From Campylobacteraceae bacterium (lineage in GTDB: Bacteria > Campylobacterota > Campylobacteria > Campylobacterales > Sulfurovaceae), in contig JALWMP010000157.1 of NCBI GenBank assembly GCA_026996165.1, positions 1 to 34,922 on the forward strand: a DNA stretch of 34,922 nt. Direction: 5' to 3'. Positions 18,648-28,776 of this stretch are shown in pieces. Below the pieces are notes generated by a model that searched no databases, was not told the DNA's origin, and worked only from the letters and a program-made list of their open reading frames with translations. Made by a program: the position numbers and the translations under genes. Each line of letters opens with the position of its first letter. Position 1 is the stretch's first letter.

Positions 18648-19076
18648 ATGAAAAAGTTACTATATATTTCCCTTCTTCTTCCAATTTTTTTAGTTGCAGG
18701 GTTAAATATTGATAAAGTAAGTAATACCTTGGCACATATAAAATCAGTAAAAACAGGTAAAGTTTTAAAATTTTTTAATTCAAATGAAAATATAGATTTT
18801 CAAAAAAAATTAAAACTTACTTCAAAAGAGAATGCTGATATTATTCTTTTCCCCAAAAACAAAATCAATAAAATAGTTATTGTTGACTCATATAAAGCAT
18901 TGCAAATAAACAAAAATAGTATTGGAGCAATATATCTTAAAAAAGGGCGAACACAGATAATTTTTATTGAAGAGCGTTTAAAAAAGAATGGTTTAACTCT
19001 TCCACGCTCCTATAATAAGTATCTTTTGAGTGAGTGTCAAATTAATCCAATATGTCTATTAGCTACCTTAGAATAA
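18648..19076 (+). CDS. small secreted/periplasmic protein of unknown function
   Basis: Signal peptide MKKLLYISLLLPIFLVAG; AAAAGGA before ATG 18648; GAIYLKKGRTQIIFIEERLKKNGLTLPRSYNKYL tail; precedes GGDEF/EAL gene. Confidence 0.7.
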   Translation: MKKLLYISLLLPIFLVAGLNIDKVSNTLAHIKSVKTGKVLKFFNSNENIDFQKKLKLTSKENADIILFPKNKINKIVIVDSYKALQINKNSIGAIYLKKGRTQIIFIEERLKKNGLTLPRSYNKYLLSECQINPICLLATLE

Positions 19077-19191
19077 TAATTTTAGTATTAAAAGCTAAAA
19101 TATATATAAGATTAATAACTTAATATTCACAATTAGGCACATTTTTATGTTAAAATTCTCAATATAGACAAACTAAGGTTGGGAAACGATT

Positions 19192-21072
19192 GTGCAGAAT
19201 AAACTTACTTTTTTTAATAGTAATAGAGCTTATTATTATCTAATATTTACTTATATTGCACTCTCTTTTTTACTTATTTTCTCCTATAAGAGTATTGGTG
19301 GTTATGAAGAGAAAGTTGAAAATTTTCTTTTAAATAGGGCTATTGGTATTGTTGATGATACATCAACTAATATTCTTGACCAAATTATTTTTAAAAACCC
19401 AAATTTTATTAGGGCAAATTTAGAAGATAAGGTATTAAGGGCTGAAAATGAAAAAAGACTCTCTGTTTTATCAAATCAAGATATAAAATCTCTTTATGTT
19501 CTCTATTTAAATAAAGGTAGATACTTTTTTCTATTTGATATAGACAAAGAGGAACATACCGATGTTAGTGAACCTTTTATTCCTGAAAATGAGAAATTTT
19601 TTACTCAAGTTGTTAAAGAGAAGAAAAAGAGAGTTTTTGTTCAAAGAGATATAGATGGACTCTCTTTTACACTTCTTAAACCTATTGTTCAAAAGAATAA
19701 AACAGTTGCTCTTTTAGTAATTGACTATAGTGAAAATAGACTCTCTTCACTTTTACGTGTAAGTGTTGATTTTTTAAGTTATTCTGCTCTGATTTTGTTA
19801 TTTCTTCTTTTTGTTTTTTTTATTTATGTACTTTATACTCGTTATAACAAATATAAAATATATCGTAATCCTAAAACTAATACATATAACAGAGTCTATA
19901 TGACAGACAACTATGATAAAATTGATTTTAAAAACTATTATGTTGCCTTAGCTGATATTGACTTTTTTAAACGTATAAACAATCTTTATGGACAAGAGAA
20001 TGGAGATAAGGTAATTATATCTGTTATTAAAATAATGGCATCATTTTTAGAGAAGAGTGATATTTTTATTCAGTATAGTGGAGAGGAGTTTTTAATGCTT
20101 TTTTCCAAAGAGAATAGAACAGAAGAGTATGTACGGGAGTTATTGGAGAAAATACGTACTGCTGTTGAATGTACAAAATTTACTATAGATAAAGAGAAGT
20201 TCTCTTTGACTATTTCTATAGGTGTGTTGTTTCATACAGAAGTTGAAAAATCTCTACAAGAGGTAATTCACAAAGCAGATACAGCTCTATATGAATGTAA
20301 ACACAATGGTAGAAATTGTATCTCTTTTTTTGATATTAGTCAAACTCAAAGACTATATAGAGAGAAGTTAAAGGAGATGATAGAGACTGATAAATTGGTA
20401 TGTTACTATCAGCCTATTAGAGATTTAGAGACTAAGGAGCTTCATCATTACGAGGCACTTTTACGTATTGAAGATGGAGATAATATTATTTTTCCTGATA
20501 AAATTTTACCTGATTTAGAAGATTCATATCTTTATACCTATTTAACTAAGAGAGTAATTGAGTATAATATTAACAAATTAAGAGAAGATGAAAAGATACA
20601 AATATCGGTTAATTTGTCAGCTGATGACTTGATTAATGATTCTATTTTAGCAATGTTTGCACAAAACTCAGACTTATCTGATAGATTATATATTGAAATT
20701 TTAGAAAATAAAAGCATAGATTATAATAAAGTAGAACTCTCTTTACAGAAGTTAAAACTTTTTGGGTATAAAATTTGTATTGATGATTTTGGTTCAGGGT
20801 ACTCAAACTTAAATCATCTACTTAATCTTAGTATTGATTATTTAAAAATTGATGGAAGTATTATAAAAGAGATTCATCATGATAAAAAAGCTTATAGTCT
20901 TGTTAAAACTTTTGCTCTTTTTTGTCAACAAAACAATATTGAAGTAATTGCAGAGTTTATTGATAGTCAAGATATTGTAGATATTTTAAAAAGTTTTGGG
21001 GTTAAGTATGGACAGGGTTGGTACTTTTCTAAAGCAGTTCCTTATGATGAGTTAGGTAAGGAACATAAATAA
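19192..21072 (+). CDS. membrane GGDEF-EAL domain protein (GTG start)
   Basis: Two hydrophobic segments bracketing ~150 aa periplasmic region; GGDEF domain with YSGEEF variant; EAL domain with YEALLRI, IDDFGSGYSNL, LKIDGSII, VIAEFIDSQD. Confidence 0.93.
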   Translation: MQNKLTFFNSNRAYYYLIFTYIALSFLLIFSYKSIGGYEEKVENFLLNRAIGIVDDTSTNILDQIIFKNPNFIRANLEDKVLRAENEKRLSVLSNQDIKSLYVLYLNKGRYFFLFDIDKEEHTDVSEPFIPENEKFFTQVVKEKKKRVFVQRDIDGLSFTLLKPIVQKNKTVALLVIDYSENRLSSLLRVSVDFLSYSALILLFLLFVFFIYVLYTRYNKYKIYRNPKTNTYNRVYMTDNYDKIDFKNYYVALADIDFFKRINNLYGQENGDKVIISVIKIMASFLEKSDIFIQYSGEEFLMLFSKENRTEEYVRELLEKIRTAVECTKFTIDKEKFSLTISIGVLFHTEVEKSLQEVIHKADTALYECKHNGRNCISFFDISQTQRLYREKLKEMIETDKLVCYYQPIRDLETKELHHYEALLRIEDGDNIIFPDKILPDLEDSYLYTYLTKRVIEYNINKLREDEKIQISVNLSADDLINDSILAMFAQNSDLSDRLYIEILENKSIDYNKVELSLQKLKLFGYKICIDDFGSGYSNLNHLLNLSIDYLKIDGSIIKEIHHDKKAYSLVKTFALFCQQNNIEVIAEFIDSQDIVDILKSFGVKYGQGWYFSKAVPYDELGKEHK

Positions 21073-21121
21073 CATAGGAATAGATACCTTACTTTGTTAG
21101 TGAGTGTAACTAGTTTAATAA

Positions 21122-22531
21122 TTAATCTTCATCCATTCGTTGACCTCGTTTTCGTCCACCAATATCTAGTGGAACACCCTCAAAGTCAAATTTTTCTCTA
21201 AAAATATTGGTTAAGTAACGTTTATAAGAGAAGTGAAGTCCATCAGGTCGATTCATAATAAGTGCAATTTTAGGTGGTTTTGTTTCATATTGGGTTGCAA
21301 ATTTAATACGAACTACACCACCATTTACTGTTGGAAGATGATGTTTTGAGATTGCATATTTAAGAACTTCATTAAGTTTGGAGGTAGGAATACGCTGTTT
21401 ATATCGACCATAGATGGCAATAATTTCATCTAAAATTTTATGAACTCTAAGACCTGTTTTTGCTGAAACAGTAATAAGTGGAGCATAGTGTAAAAATTTA
21501 AGTTCATCACGAATGTTTTGGACAGCTTTTTGATAAGTCTCTTCATCATTTTTTTGAATATCCCATTTATTAAGGACAATTAGACAACCAAGTTTATATT
21601 TTTCTATGAGTCCTGCTATACGTTCATCTAGTTCAAGTACACCTTCTGTAGCATCAATAACTAATAGTGCAATATCTGCTTCTTCTAACATCTCTTCTGT
21701 TCGACCAAAAGCGTATTTTTCAATACCTACAATTTTACCTCGTTTTCTAATTCCTGCTGTATCAACAAAGGTAATTTTATGTTCTTTGTACTCAATAGAC
21801 TCATCAACAGGGTCAATAGTTGTTCCTGCTACATCAGAGACAACAGAACGTTCTTCTTTTAAAAAAGCATTAAGAAGAGAACTTTTTCCTGTATTGACAC
21901 GACCAATAATAGCTACTTTTATATCTCTATCTTCTTCTTCAATATCATCTGCTTGAACCATCTCAACAATATCTTCAAAAGAGAGTTCGCTATCTTCTTC
22001 TAGTTGTAGCCCTTGCTCCTCTTCTTCACGTTCAGGAATGTACTCCTCTAGCCATGCGTAAAAGTCATTCATATATCGGTTATGGCTTACAGACATAGGA
22101 AAAGTTCGCTCTGCTCCAAACTCTAAAAAGTCCCAATAGCGTGTTGTTTCATCTTTGTCATTATCAATTTTATTAACTACTAGAGCAATAGGTTTACCTA
22201 AATTTTGAAGTTGATAGAAAAGTTCCTTATCCTCTTCATCAGGAATCTTTTTTCCATCAACCATAAAGATAATAACATCAGCCTCATTTGCTGCACGAAG
22301 AGAGAGCTTTTTGACAATAGAGAACATCTCTGTGGAGTCATCTATTCCTCCTGTATCTATAATCTCAAAGTCACGATTACCAGAGATGGTAGCAACTCGT
22401 TTTTTAATGTCACGAGTAGTTCCTACAACATCAGAAGTAATTGCATCTCGTTGTCTAAGTAGTCGGTTAAAAAGGGAGCTTTTCCCTACATTTGGTCGCC
22501 CTAAAATGGCTACTTTTTTTAATTGTGTCAT
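21122..22531 (-). CDS. der: ribosome-associated GTPase Der/EngA
   Basis: Two GTPase domains: GRPNVGKSSLFNRL and GRVNTGKSSLLNAF; KH-like C-terminus GGRKRGQR. Confidence 0.98.
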   Translation of the reverse strand: MTQLKKVAILGRPNVGKSSLFNRLLRQRDAITSDVVGTTRDIKKRVATISGNRDFEIIDTGGIDDSTEMFSIVKKLSLRAANEADVIIFMVDGKKIPDEEDKELFYQLQNLGKPIALVVNKIDNDKDETTRYWDFLEFGAERTFPMSVSHNRYMNDFYAWLEEYIPEREEEEQGLQLEEDSELSFEDIVEMVQADDIEEEDRDIKVAIIGRVNTGKSSLLNAFLKEERSVVSDVAGTTIDPVDESIEYKEHKITFVDTAGIRKRGKIVGIEKYAFGRTEEMLEEADIALLVIDATEGVLELDERIAGLIEKYKLGCLIVLNKWDIQKNDEETYQKAVQNIRDELKFLHYAPLITVSAKTGLRVHKILDEIIAIYGRYKQRIPTSKLNEVLKYAISKHHLPTVNGGVVRIKFATQYETKPPKIALIMNRPDGLHFSYKRYLTNIFREKFDFEGVPLDIGGRKRGQRMDED

Positions 22532-22560
22532 GGTGTTTGTCTTTCTATGTTTGTTTTCCT

Positions 22561-22586
22561 CGTACCGAAGCTCCAGCTTCAGTATG
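22561..22586. repeat. palindrome CGTACcGAAGCTccAGCTTCaGTATG
   Basis: GAAGCT/AGCTTC perfect arms around CC, extended by CGTAC/GTATG with one G-T and one mismatch. Confidence 0.85.
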
Positions 22587-22635
22587 TAATAATTAGGAGT
22601 TTAAATTCTTTAAGTTGTTATTGTTCCTATAGGCA

Positions 22636-22657
22636 TTCATAAGCTGGAGCTTATGAA
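22636..22657. repeat. palindrome TTCATAAGCTggAGCTTATGAA
   Basis: Perfect 10 bp arms with GG centre. Confidence 0.92.
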
Positions 22658-22745
22658 CTAGAAAAAGATGTAGTCATGGGTCTACACCCTAAGGTTAAAA
22701 ATTATTGAAATTATAGCAGAGTTTTAATAATTACTTGATGTTAGA

Positions 22746-22751
22746 TATAAT
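22746..22751 (+). promoter_or_regulatory. candidate -10 element TATAAT
   Basis: GATATAATGC upstream of the 22821 CDS. Confidence 0.4.
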
Positions 22752-22820
22752 GCTTTATTAATCACAGTTACTACACATAAATGTGATTAAATTCATTAAC
22801 AAAAATCATTAAGGATTATT

Positions 22821-23558
22821 ATGAAAAATATATTTTTAGTTTTAACATTACTATTGGGAACTATGTTAAGTGCTGAAACACTTAAAGCGAACTATAAAGT
22901 AGAGTTTGGAATTATTGGTGAAATAGGTATTGCAAATGCAGTTTTAAAACGAAATAAAAATACCTATGAGATTGATGTTCAGTTAAAAGCAACAGGTTTG
23001 GCAAAAACACTTTCTGGAGGGAGAACAGAGCATCATATCTCTAAAGGGCATATTGAAAATGGACTTATGGTCTCAGATTTATATCAAGTTATTAAATCTC
23101 ATGGTTCTAAGACAAGTAATAAAGTCTATATTATTGATCATAAAAACAAAATAGTAATCAAAAAGTATAAGAGTTGGAAGAATGGTAAGGTAGAAGATGA
23201 AAGTACAGAGAGATTAAAGTTTTATTCAAAAGATGACCTTTTGACACTTTATTTTAATCTAAATAAAAAAATAGATAGAACTAAAGAGGATAAACATTAT
23301 ACTTTTTTAGCTGTAGGTGCAGAAAAACAAGATGGAAAAGCTGAAATTTATATTCCTAAAAAAAGTGATTATGGTGAATATAAAGAGATGCTTGGAGAAA
23401 ATAATAACTCTTGGTATGCACGAGCTATTATTCATCAAAATATATTCTCTAGTGATAAAGGTGAGTTATTATTACGTATTGGAGATGATGGAATTACGCA
23501 AAAAGCAGTCTTAAAAGATTTGATTCTTTTTGGAGATGTTAGAGCTGAGAAAATATAA
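22821..23558 (+). CDS. DUF3108-like secreted protein
   Basis: Signal peptide; KANYKVEFGIIGEIGIANAVLKRNKNTYEIDVQLKATGLAKTLSGGRTEHH pattern. Confidence 0.7.
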   Translation: MKNIFLVLTLLLGTMLSAETLKANYKVEFGIIGEIGIANAVLKRNKNTYEIDVQLKATGLAKTLSGGRTEHHISKGHIENGLMVSDLYQVIKSHGSKTSNKVYIIDHKNKIVIKKYKSWKNGKVEDESTERLKFYSKDDLLTLYFNLNKKIDRTKEDKHYTFLAVGAEKQDGKAEIYIPKKSDYGEYKEMLGENNNSWYARAIIHQNIFSSDKGELLLRIGDDGITQKAVLKDLILFGDVRAEKI

Positions 23559-23569
23559 ATATTTTCTCA

Positions 23570-24766
23570 TTATTCTCTAGGAGGGAGTTTTTTAAAGCAG
23601 TTTAAACACTTGCTACTCTCCTTCTTAACAATACTGCTTTTTCTTGCTTTAACCTCTCTAAATTGAGGTCTGAAGTGAATAACAAGTCTTCTAAGTTCTC
23701 TGTACTTTTTATTCTTTAATTTTACCTTTTTTGCTTGTTGTTTTGCTACATATTGAGCAGGGTTAATGGCATGACCATTTTTATAAAGTCCAAAGTGTAG
23801 ATGAGGTCCAGTACTTCTTCCCGAACTTCCTACATAACCAATAACTTGTCCTTGTTTAACGTAAGAGCCAAGATTATATTTTCCAAAACGGCTCATGTGG
23901 GCATAGAGAGTTTTTAGTCCACCTGCATGTTTTATCTCAATAACACGACCATATCCACCTTTCCAGCCCTTAAAAACAATTTTTCCTGAAGAACTAGCTA
24001 CTATTTTATTACCTTTTCTAGCGGCATAGTCAATTCCTAAGTGAGCTCTGTATCGGTGTAAAATAGGGTGGTAACGACTATGGGTAAAGCGACTAGAGAT
24101 ACGTTTATAGGAGACAGGAAGAATAAAACGTGTAGTGTAGGTACGTTGATATTTTACTCCTCTGGAGTCATAATATTTGTTATCGTTCATTAAAAAACCA
24201 TAATATGGTTTTTTATTAATCTCAATAAGACAAGCTTCTATCTTAGGACTTGTATATGGTTTATTATGTCTATATCTTTGAGTATAAAATAGAATAACTC
24301 TGTCCCCTTTTTTCATTTTGTTTAAAGGTAGAGCTTTGGAATAGACTTCTTGAATCTCTTTATAGTAGTAATGTGTTTTTGTTGCTTTGTATAAGTCTTT
24401 ATCTAAGTCATGTTTAATTCTAATAGATATAGTCTTTTCTATAAGTTTATAGGGAATAGGTACATACTTTGCACTATAATCTTTTTTATTTCGTTTAATT
24501 TGTAGCATTAAATCATCTGAAATAGGGATATTGATTGTAGATATTTTCCCTTTTTTCCAGTTAATAGTGTAGCTTTGTCCAGCTTTAATCTCTTGAATAA
24601 GTTCTTTATCTTCTCTGTCCATATTATAGTAAATTTTTTGAGGAATATGATATTTTTTTAAAAAACCTAAAAAGGTTAATTTATTATTCCATTTATACTC
24701 TTTTGCACTAGAGTATTGTGCCAATATGGTTAGTAGAAAGATAATTGATATTAGTTTTAAATTCAT
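23570..24766 (-). CDS. M23-family peptidoglycan endopeptidase
   Basis: RAHLGIDYAARKGNKIVASSSGKIVFKGWKGGYGRVIEIKHAGGLKTLYAHMSRF...GSSGRSTGPHLHFGLYKNG. Confidence 0.95.
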   Translation of the reverse strand: MNLKLISIIFLLTILAQYSSAKEYKWNNKLTFLGFLKKYHIPQKIYYNMDREDKELIQEIKAGQSYTINWKKGKISTINIPISDDLMLQIKRNKKDYSAKYVPIPYKLIEKTISIRIKHDLDKDLYKATKTHYYYKEIQEVYSKALPLNKMKKGDRVILFYTQRYRHNKPYTSPKIEACLIEINKKPYYGFLMNDNKYYDSRGVKYQRTYTTRFILPVSYKRISSRFTHSRYHPILHRYRAHLGIDYAARKGNKIVASSSGKIVFKGWKGGYGRVIEIKHAGGLKTLYAHMSRFGKYNLGSYVKQGQVIGYVGSSGRSTGPHLHFGLYKNGHAINPAQYVAKQQAKKVKLKNKKYRELRRLVIHFRPQFREVKARKSSIVKKESSKCLNCFKKLPPRE

Positions 24767-24846
24767 ATAGTTTCTTTATCATTAAAATTTTATAAAGTAT
24801 TCTAACTGAAATATGCTAAACTTTCAGAAAAATATAAAGGTTTTTT

Positions 24847-25752
24847 TTGAAAAAATATATTTTAGGCATAGATAGAGGGGTTTTATTTATGCTTTTAGCC
24901 TCTCTTTCATTTGCTGTTATGGGTGGATTTGCCAAAACAGTTAGTCAAGTACTTCCTCCTGTAGAAGTGACTTTTTTTAGAAATGTTTTTGGTGTCGCTT
25001 TAGTTGGATTTGCTATTTATAAGTCTCCTTTAAAACAGATAGGAGGGAAACCTCTTTTATTGCTTTTTCGTGGAACTATGGGATTTATAGCACTTTTAGC
25101 TTACTTCTATATTATTGCTTATATTCCTCTTGGAGAGGCAGTAACCTATAATAAAACCTCTCCTATATTTGTAGCTATTTTTGCGTACTTATTTTTAAAT
25201 GAGAAACTTAATAGATGGGCTATTGTAGCTATTATTTTAGGATTTATTGGTATGGCATGTATCTCGCTACCACCAGAGGGAGCAAGTTTTAGTAAATATA
25301 GTCTGTTAGGAATTTTTTCAGGGATTGGAGCGGCACTTGCTTATACTTCTATTCGTGAGTTACGAGTATATTACGATACAAGAGCTATTGTGATGAGCTT
25401 TATGGGGGTTGGAACATTAGCTCCTATCCTTTTAATGGCTCTTTCTCCTTATGTTGAACCTCCTAAATATTTAGAATTTATGTTTGATGAATTTGTTATG
25501 CCTCATGGAATTCTTTGGATATATCTTATTGTTATGGGGCTTTCAGCAACAGCTTCTCAAGTGCTAATGACTAAAGCGTATGAGTATACCAAGGCTGGTA
25601 TTGTAGGGACTATCTCCTATTCAAATATTGTCTTTGCACTTATAATAGGTGTTGCTTTAGGTGACCCTATACCAACACCTTTGAAAGTTTTAGGTATAAT
25701 TTTAGTCATAACTTCAGGGTTAATTGTTGCTTTTGTAAAGGATAAAAAATGA
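24847..25752 (+). CDS. EamA/DMT-family transporter (TTG start)
   Basis: Duplicated EamA hydrophobic repeat; [31 protein letters not shown]. Confidence 0.92.
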   Translation: MKKYILGIDRGVLFMLLASLSFAVMGGFAKTVSQVLPPVEVTFFRNVFGVALVGFAIYKSPLKQIGGKPLLLLFRGTMGFIALLAYFYIIAYIPLGEAVTYNKTSPIFVAIFAYLFLNEKLNRWAIVAIILGFIGMACISLPPEGASFSKYSLLGIFSGIGAALAYTSIRELRVYYDTRAIVMSFMGVGTLAPILLMALSPYVEPPKYLEFMFDEFVMPHGILWIYLIVMGLSATASQVLMTKAYEYTKAGIVGTISYSNIVFALIIGVALGDPIPTPLKVLGIILVITSGLIVAFVKDKK

Positions 25753-26549
25753 TATTAATTGCAGGACCATGTGTGCTAGAGAGTCGAGATACTGTTATGA
25801 GAATTGCAGAAAGTTTAAGTAAATACCATGAAGATTGCACTAAAGATTTTTACTTTAAAGCTAGTTTCGATAAAGCAAATCGAACAAGTCTTGACTCTTT
25901 TAGAGGACCTGGAATTGATGAGGGTTTAAAGATGTTACAAGAGGTTAAAGAGCAGTTTGGTTATAAACTTTTAACTGATGTTCATGACTATACCCAACCT
26001 AAAGCTGTAGCAGAGGTGGTAGATGTTTTACAGATTCCTGCATTTTTATGTCGTCAAACTGATTTGTTAGTTGCATCAGCTAAAACAGGAGCTATAGTAA
26101 ATATTAAAAAAGGGCAATTTTTAGCTCCACAAGCTATGGAACACTCTGTTAAAAAAGTATTGAAAACTCGTGGTTTTGATGGTGAAGCTAGTTATGAAAA
26201 TGCTCAAAAGTATGATGTTTGGTTAACAGAGAGAGGAACAACTTTTGGTTATGGTAATTTGGTTGTAGATATGAGAAGTTTAAAACAGATGAGAGAGTTT
26301 GCTCCTGTGATTTTTGATGCAACTCACTCTGTGCAACAACCAGCCTCTAGTGGAGCTACTTCAGGTGGCGATTCTACTTTAGTTCCATACCTTGCACGAG
26401 GAGCAGCAGCTGTTGGGGTAGATGGATTCTTTTTTGAGACACACTTTGACCCAACTATTGCTCTAAGTGATGGTCCAAATATGATAGAGTTAAAGAGGCT
26501 AGATAGTTTAATAGAACAGATTGATGCTATTAGAAGCATTGTAGAATAA
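25749..26549 (+). CDS. kdsA: 3-deoxy-8-phosphooctulonate (KDO-8-P) synthase
   Basis: [48 protein letters not shown]. Confidence 0.97.
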   Translation: MILIAGPCVLESRDTVMRIAESLSKYHEDCTKDFYFKASFDKANRTSLDSFRGPGIDEGLKMLQEVKEQFGYKLLTDVHDYTQPKAVAEVVDVLQIPAFLCRQTDLLVASAKTGAIVNIKKGQFLAPQAMEHSVKKVLKTRGFDGEASYENAQKYDVWLTERGTTFGYGNLVVDMRSLKQMREFAPVIFDATHSVQQPASSGATSGGDSTLVPYLARGAAAVGVDGFFFETHFDPTIALSDGPNMIELKRLDSLIEQIDAIRSIVE

Positions 26550-26584
26550 TTGGTTATAATTTCACAAAAATTTAAAGGTAGTAG

Positions 26585-27055
26585 ATGAAAATAGTTGAAG
26601 GTGATTTTCAAGTAGATAAGAGTAAAAAGGTAGCCATTATTAATGCACGGTTTAACCATTTTATTACAGATAGATTAGTAGAGGGTGCTAAAGATACCTA
26701 TGCAAGACATGGTGGAGATGTTGAGGATTTGGATTTGATTTTAGTTCCAGGTGCTTTTGAAGTTCCATTTGCATTAGATAAAGCCTTAGCATCAGGTAAA
26801 TATGATGCTGTATGTTGTTTAGGTGCAGTTATTCGTGGGGCAACTCCTCATTTTGATTATGTTTCAGCAGAGGCAACTAAGGGCATAGCAAGTGTTACAA
26901 TGAAACACGGAAAACCTGTTACTTATGGTGTTTTGACTGTTAATAGCATTGAACAAGCTATAGAGAGAGCGGGTACAAAAGCAGGTAACAAAGGTGGTGA
27001 GGCTATGGCAGGTCTTATTGAGATGATGAATCTCTATACTGAATTAGAAAAATAA
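26585..27055 (+). CDS. ribH: 6,7-dimethyl-8-ribityllumazine synthase
   Basis: [49 protein letters not shown]. Confidence 0.97.
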   Translation: MKIVEGDFQVDKSKKVAIINARFNHFITDRLVEGAKDTYARHGGDVEDLDLILVPGAFEVPFALDKALASGKYDAVCCLGAVIRGATPHFDYVSAEATKGIASVTMKHGKPVTYGVLTVNSIEQAIERAGTKAGNKGGEAMAGLIEMMNLYTELEK

Positions 27056-27125
27056 GTGTAAATGTGACTATCATCTCACACCTACAATAAATATGAAATA
27101 ACAGACCCAAAAAGGCAAATAAAAT

Positions 27126-27578
27126 ATGGCAACAAGACACCAAGCAAGAACAGCAGTAGTAGGCTTACTATATGCTTATGATTTAGGTAATGAAGATATA
27201 GGTCTTTTTTCAGATACTATTTTAGAAGAAGATAAGATTCGTAACAAGCAAAGAGAGTTTTCAAAATCTCTCTTTACAGGAACTATTAAAAATTTAGCAA
27301 CTATTGATGCTGAGATTCAAAAACATCTTAAGGGGTGGAATTATGACTCTATTGGAAAGGTAGAGAAGTCCATTATGCGTTTAGCAGGATATGAGATTAT
27401 GATAGAGGGTGTAGATAAAAGAATTATTATTAATGAAGCAATAGAGTTAGCAAAAGCATTAGCTGATGACAAATCTCCACGTTTTATAAATGCTGTATTA
27501 GATGCTATTGGTAAAGAAGAGTCTGCAAATATTGAAAAACCAGAAGAGATAGAAGTTCCAAAAGAGAAACCACTGTAG
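27126..27578 (+). CDS. nusB: transcription antitermination factor NusB
   Basis: RHQARTAVVGLLYAYDLGN, IMRLAGYEIMIEG.DKRIIINEAIELAKALADDKSPRFINAVLDAI; position after ribH. Confidence 0.96.
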   Translation: MATRHQARTAVVGLLYAYDLGNEDIGLFSDTILEEDKIRNKQREFSKSLFTGTIKNLATIDAEIQKHLKGWNYDSIGKVEKSIMRLAGYEIMIEGVDKRIIINEAIELAKALADDKSPRFINAVLDAIGKEESANIEKPEEIEVPKEKPL

Positions 27579-27685
27579 GGGCGACCTCTGTGTCTGCCCA
27601 ATATCATAAAAAACATGTAGGGGCGACCTCTGTGTCTGCCCAATATCATAAAAAAACATGTAGGGGCGACCTCTGTGTCTGCCCA
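27575..27685 (+). repeat. three tandem 42-43 bp repeats, core GTAGGGGCGACCTCTGTGTCTGCCCAATATCATAAAAAACAT
   Basis: Unit starts at 27575, 27617 and 27660; third unit runs into the mqnC leader. Confidence 0.97.
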
Positions 27686-27698
27686 ATAAAGGAGACCC

Positions 27699-28760
27699 AT
27701 GAGTGCATTAAACAACCGAAGAATGACTATAGAAGAAGCCGTAGAGCTAATTGAGAAAGCAGACCTTAAAACACTTGGACGTATGGCAACTAAGGTAAAA
27801 AAGAGGTTACACCCAAAAGGAGTAACAACCTTTGTAGTAGATAGGAACATTAACTATACCAATATCTGTTGGGTAGATTGCAAATTTTGTGCTTTTTATA
27901 CCCATGAGAAAAAGGAAGATGCTTATATTTTAACTTTTGATGAGATAGACCAAAAGATAGAAGAACTGATTGATATTGGTGGAACACAGATACTTTTTCA
28001 AGGTGGGGTTCACCCTAAACTTGAGATTGATTGGTATGAGGATTTGGTAGAACATATTCATAATAAATATCCTCAAGTTACCATACATGGATTCTCTGCT
28101 ATTGAGATAGACTATATTGCTCGTCGCTCTAATATTTCTATTAAAGAGGTTTTAAAGCGTTTAAAAGCAAAGGGATTAAGTTCTATTCCTGGGGCAGGAG
28201 CAGAGATACTTTCTGATAGAGTTAGAGATATAGTTGCACCTAAAAAATTAGATAAAGATAGATGGTTAGAGGTACATAGAGAGGCACATAAACTTGGTAT
28301 TAAGTCAACTGCTACTATGATGTTTGGAACGGTTGAGACTACACGAGAGATAGTAGAACATTTTGACCATATTCGTAGACTTCAAGATGAAACAGGTGGA
28401 TTTAGAGCTTTTATTATGTGGAGTTATCAAAGTGACCATACACAATTAAAGCGAGAACTACCGACCATTACAAAGACAACGCCTAACCAATATTTACGTT
28501 ATTTAGCTGTAGCACGGCTATTTTTAGATAATATTCCCAACATTCAAAGTTCATGGGTTACTCAAGGAAGTTACATTGGTCAGATGGCTTTAAAGTTTGG
28601 AGCAAACGATTTAGGCTCAACTATGATGGAAGAGAATGTAGTATCGGCAGCAGGAGCATCTAATTCTATGAATCAAAAAGAGATGATAGAGCTTATTCGA
28701 GATATTGGTGAACACCCTGCAAAGCGTAATACAGCTTATGAAATTTTAGAACGATTTTAA
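27699..28760 (+). CDS. mqnC: cyclic dehypoxanthinyl futalosine synthase (radical SAM)
   Basis: NYTNICWVDCKFCAFYTHEKKEDAY (CxxxCxxC), GGTQILFQGGVHPKL, SSIPGAGAEILSDRVR. Confidence 0.92.
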   Translation: MSALNNRRMTIEEAVELIEKADLKTLGRMATKVKKRLHPKGVTTFVVDRNINYTNICWVDCKFCAFYTHEKKEDAYILTFDEIDQKIEELIDIGGTQILFQGGVHPKLEIDWYEDLVEHIHNKYPQVTIHGFSAIEIDYIARRSNISIKEVLKRLKAKGLSSIPGAGAEILSDRVRDIVAPKKLDKDRWLEVHREAHKLGIKSTATMMFGTVETTREIVEHFDHIRRLQDETGGFRAFIMWSYQSDHTQLKRELPTITKTTPNQYLRYLAVARLFLDNIPNIQSSWVTQGSYIGQMALKFGANDLGSTMMEENVVSAAGASNSMNQKEMIELIRDIGEHPAKRNTAYEILERF

Positions 28761-28776
28761 ACCTATAGGTTAAATA

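Noticed and set aside
27575-27685. Possible CRISPR array (regular 42-43 bp repeats)
   Set aside because: The intervening sequence is the same in each unit, so there are no unique spacers; no cas genes in the window. It is a tandem repeat.
27341-27850. Minus-strand ORFs encoding repetitive peptides (GRHRGRPYMFFMILGRHRGRPY; GQTQRSPLHVFYDIGQTQRSP)
   Set aside because: They are antisense translations of the 42-43 bp DNA repeats and of nusB/mqnC; the periodicity comes from the repeat, not from a protein.
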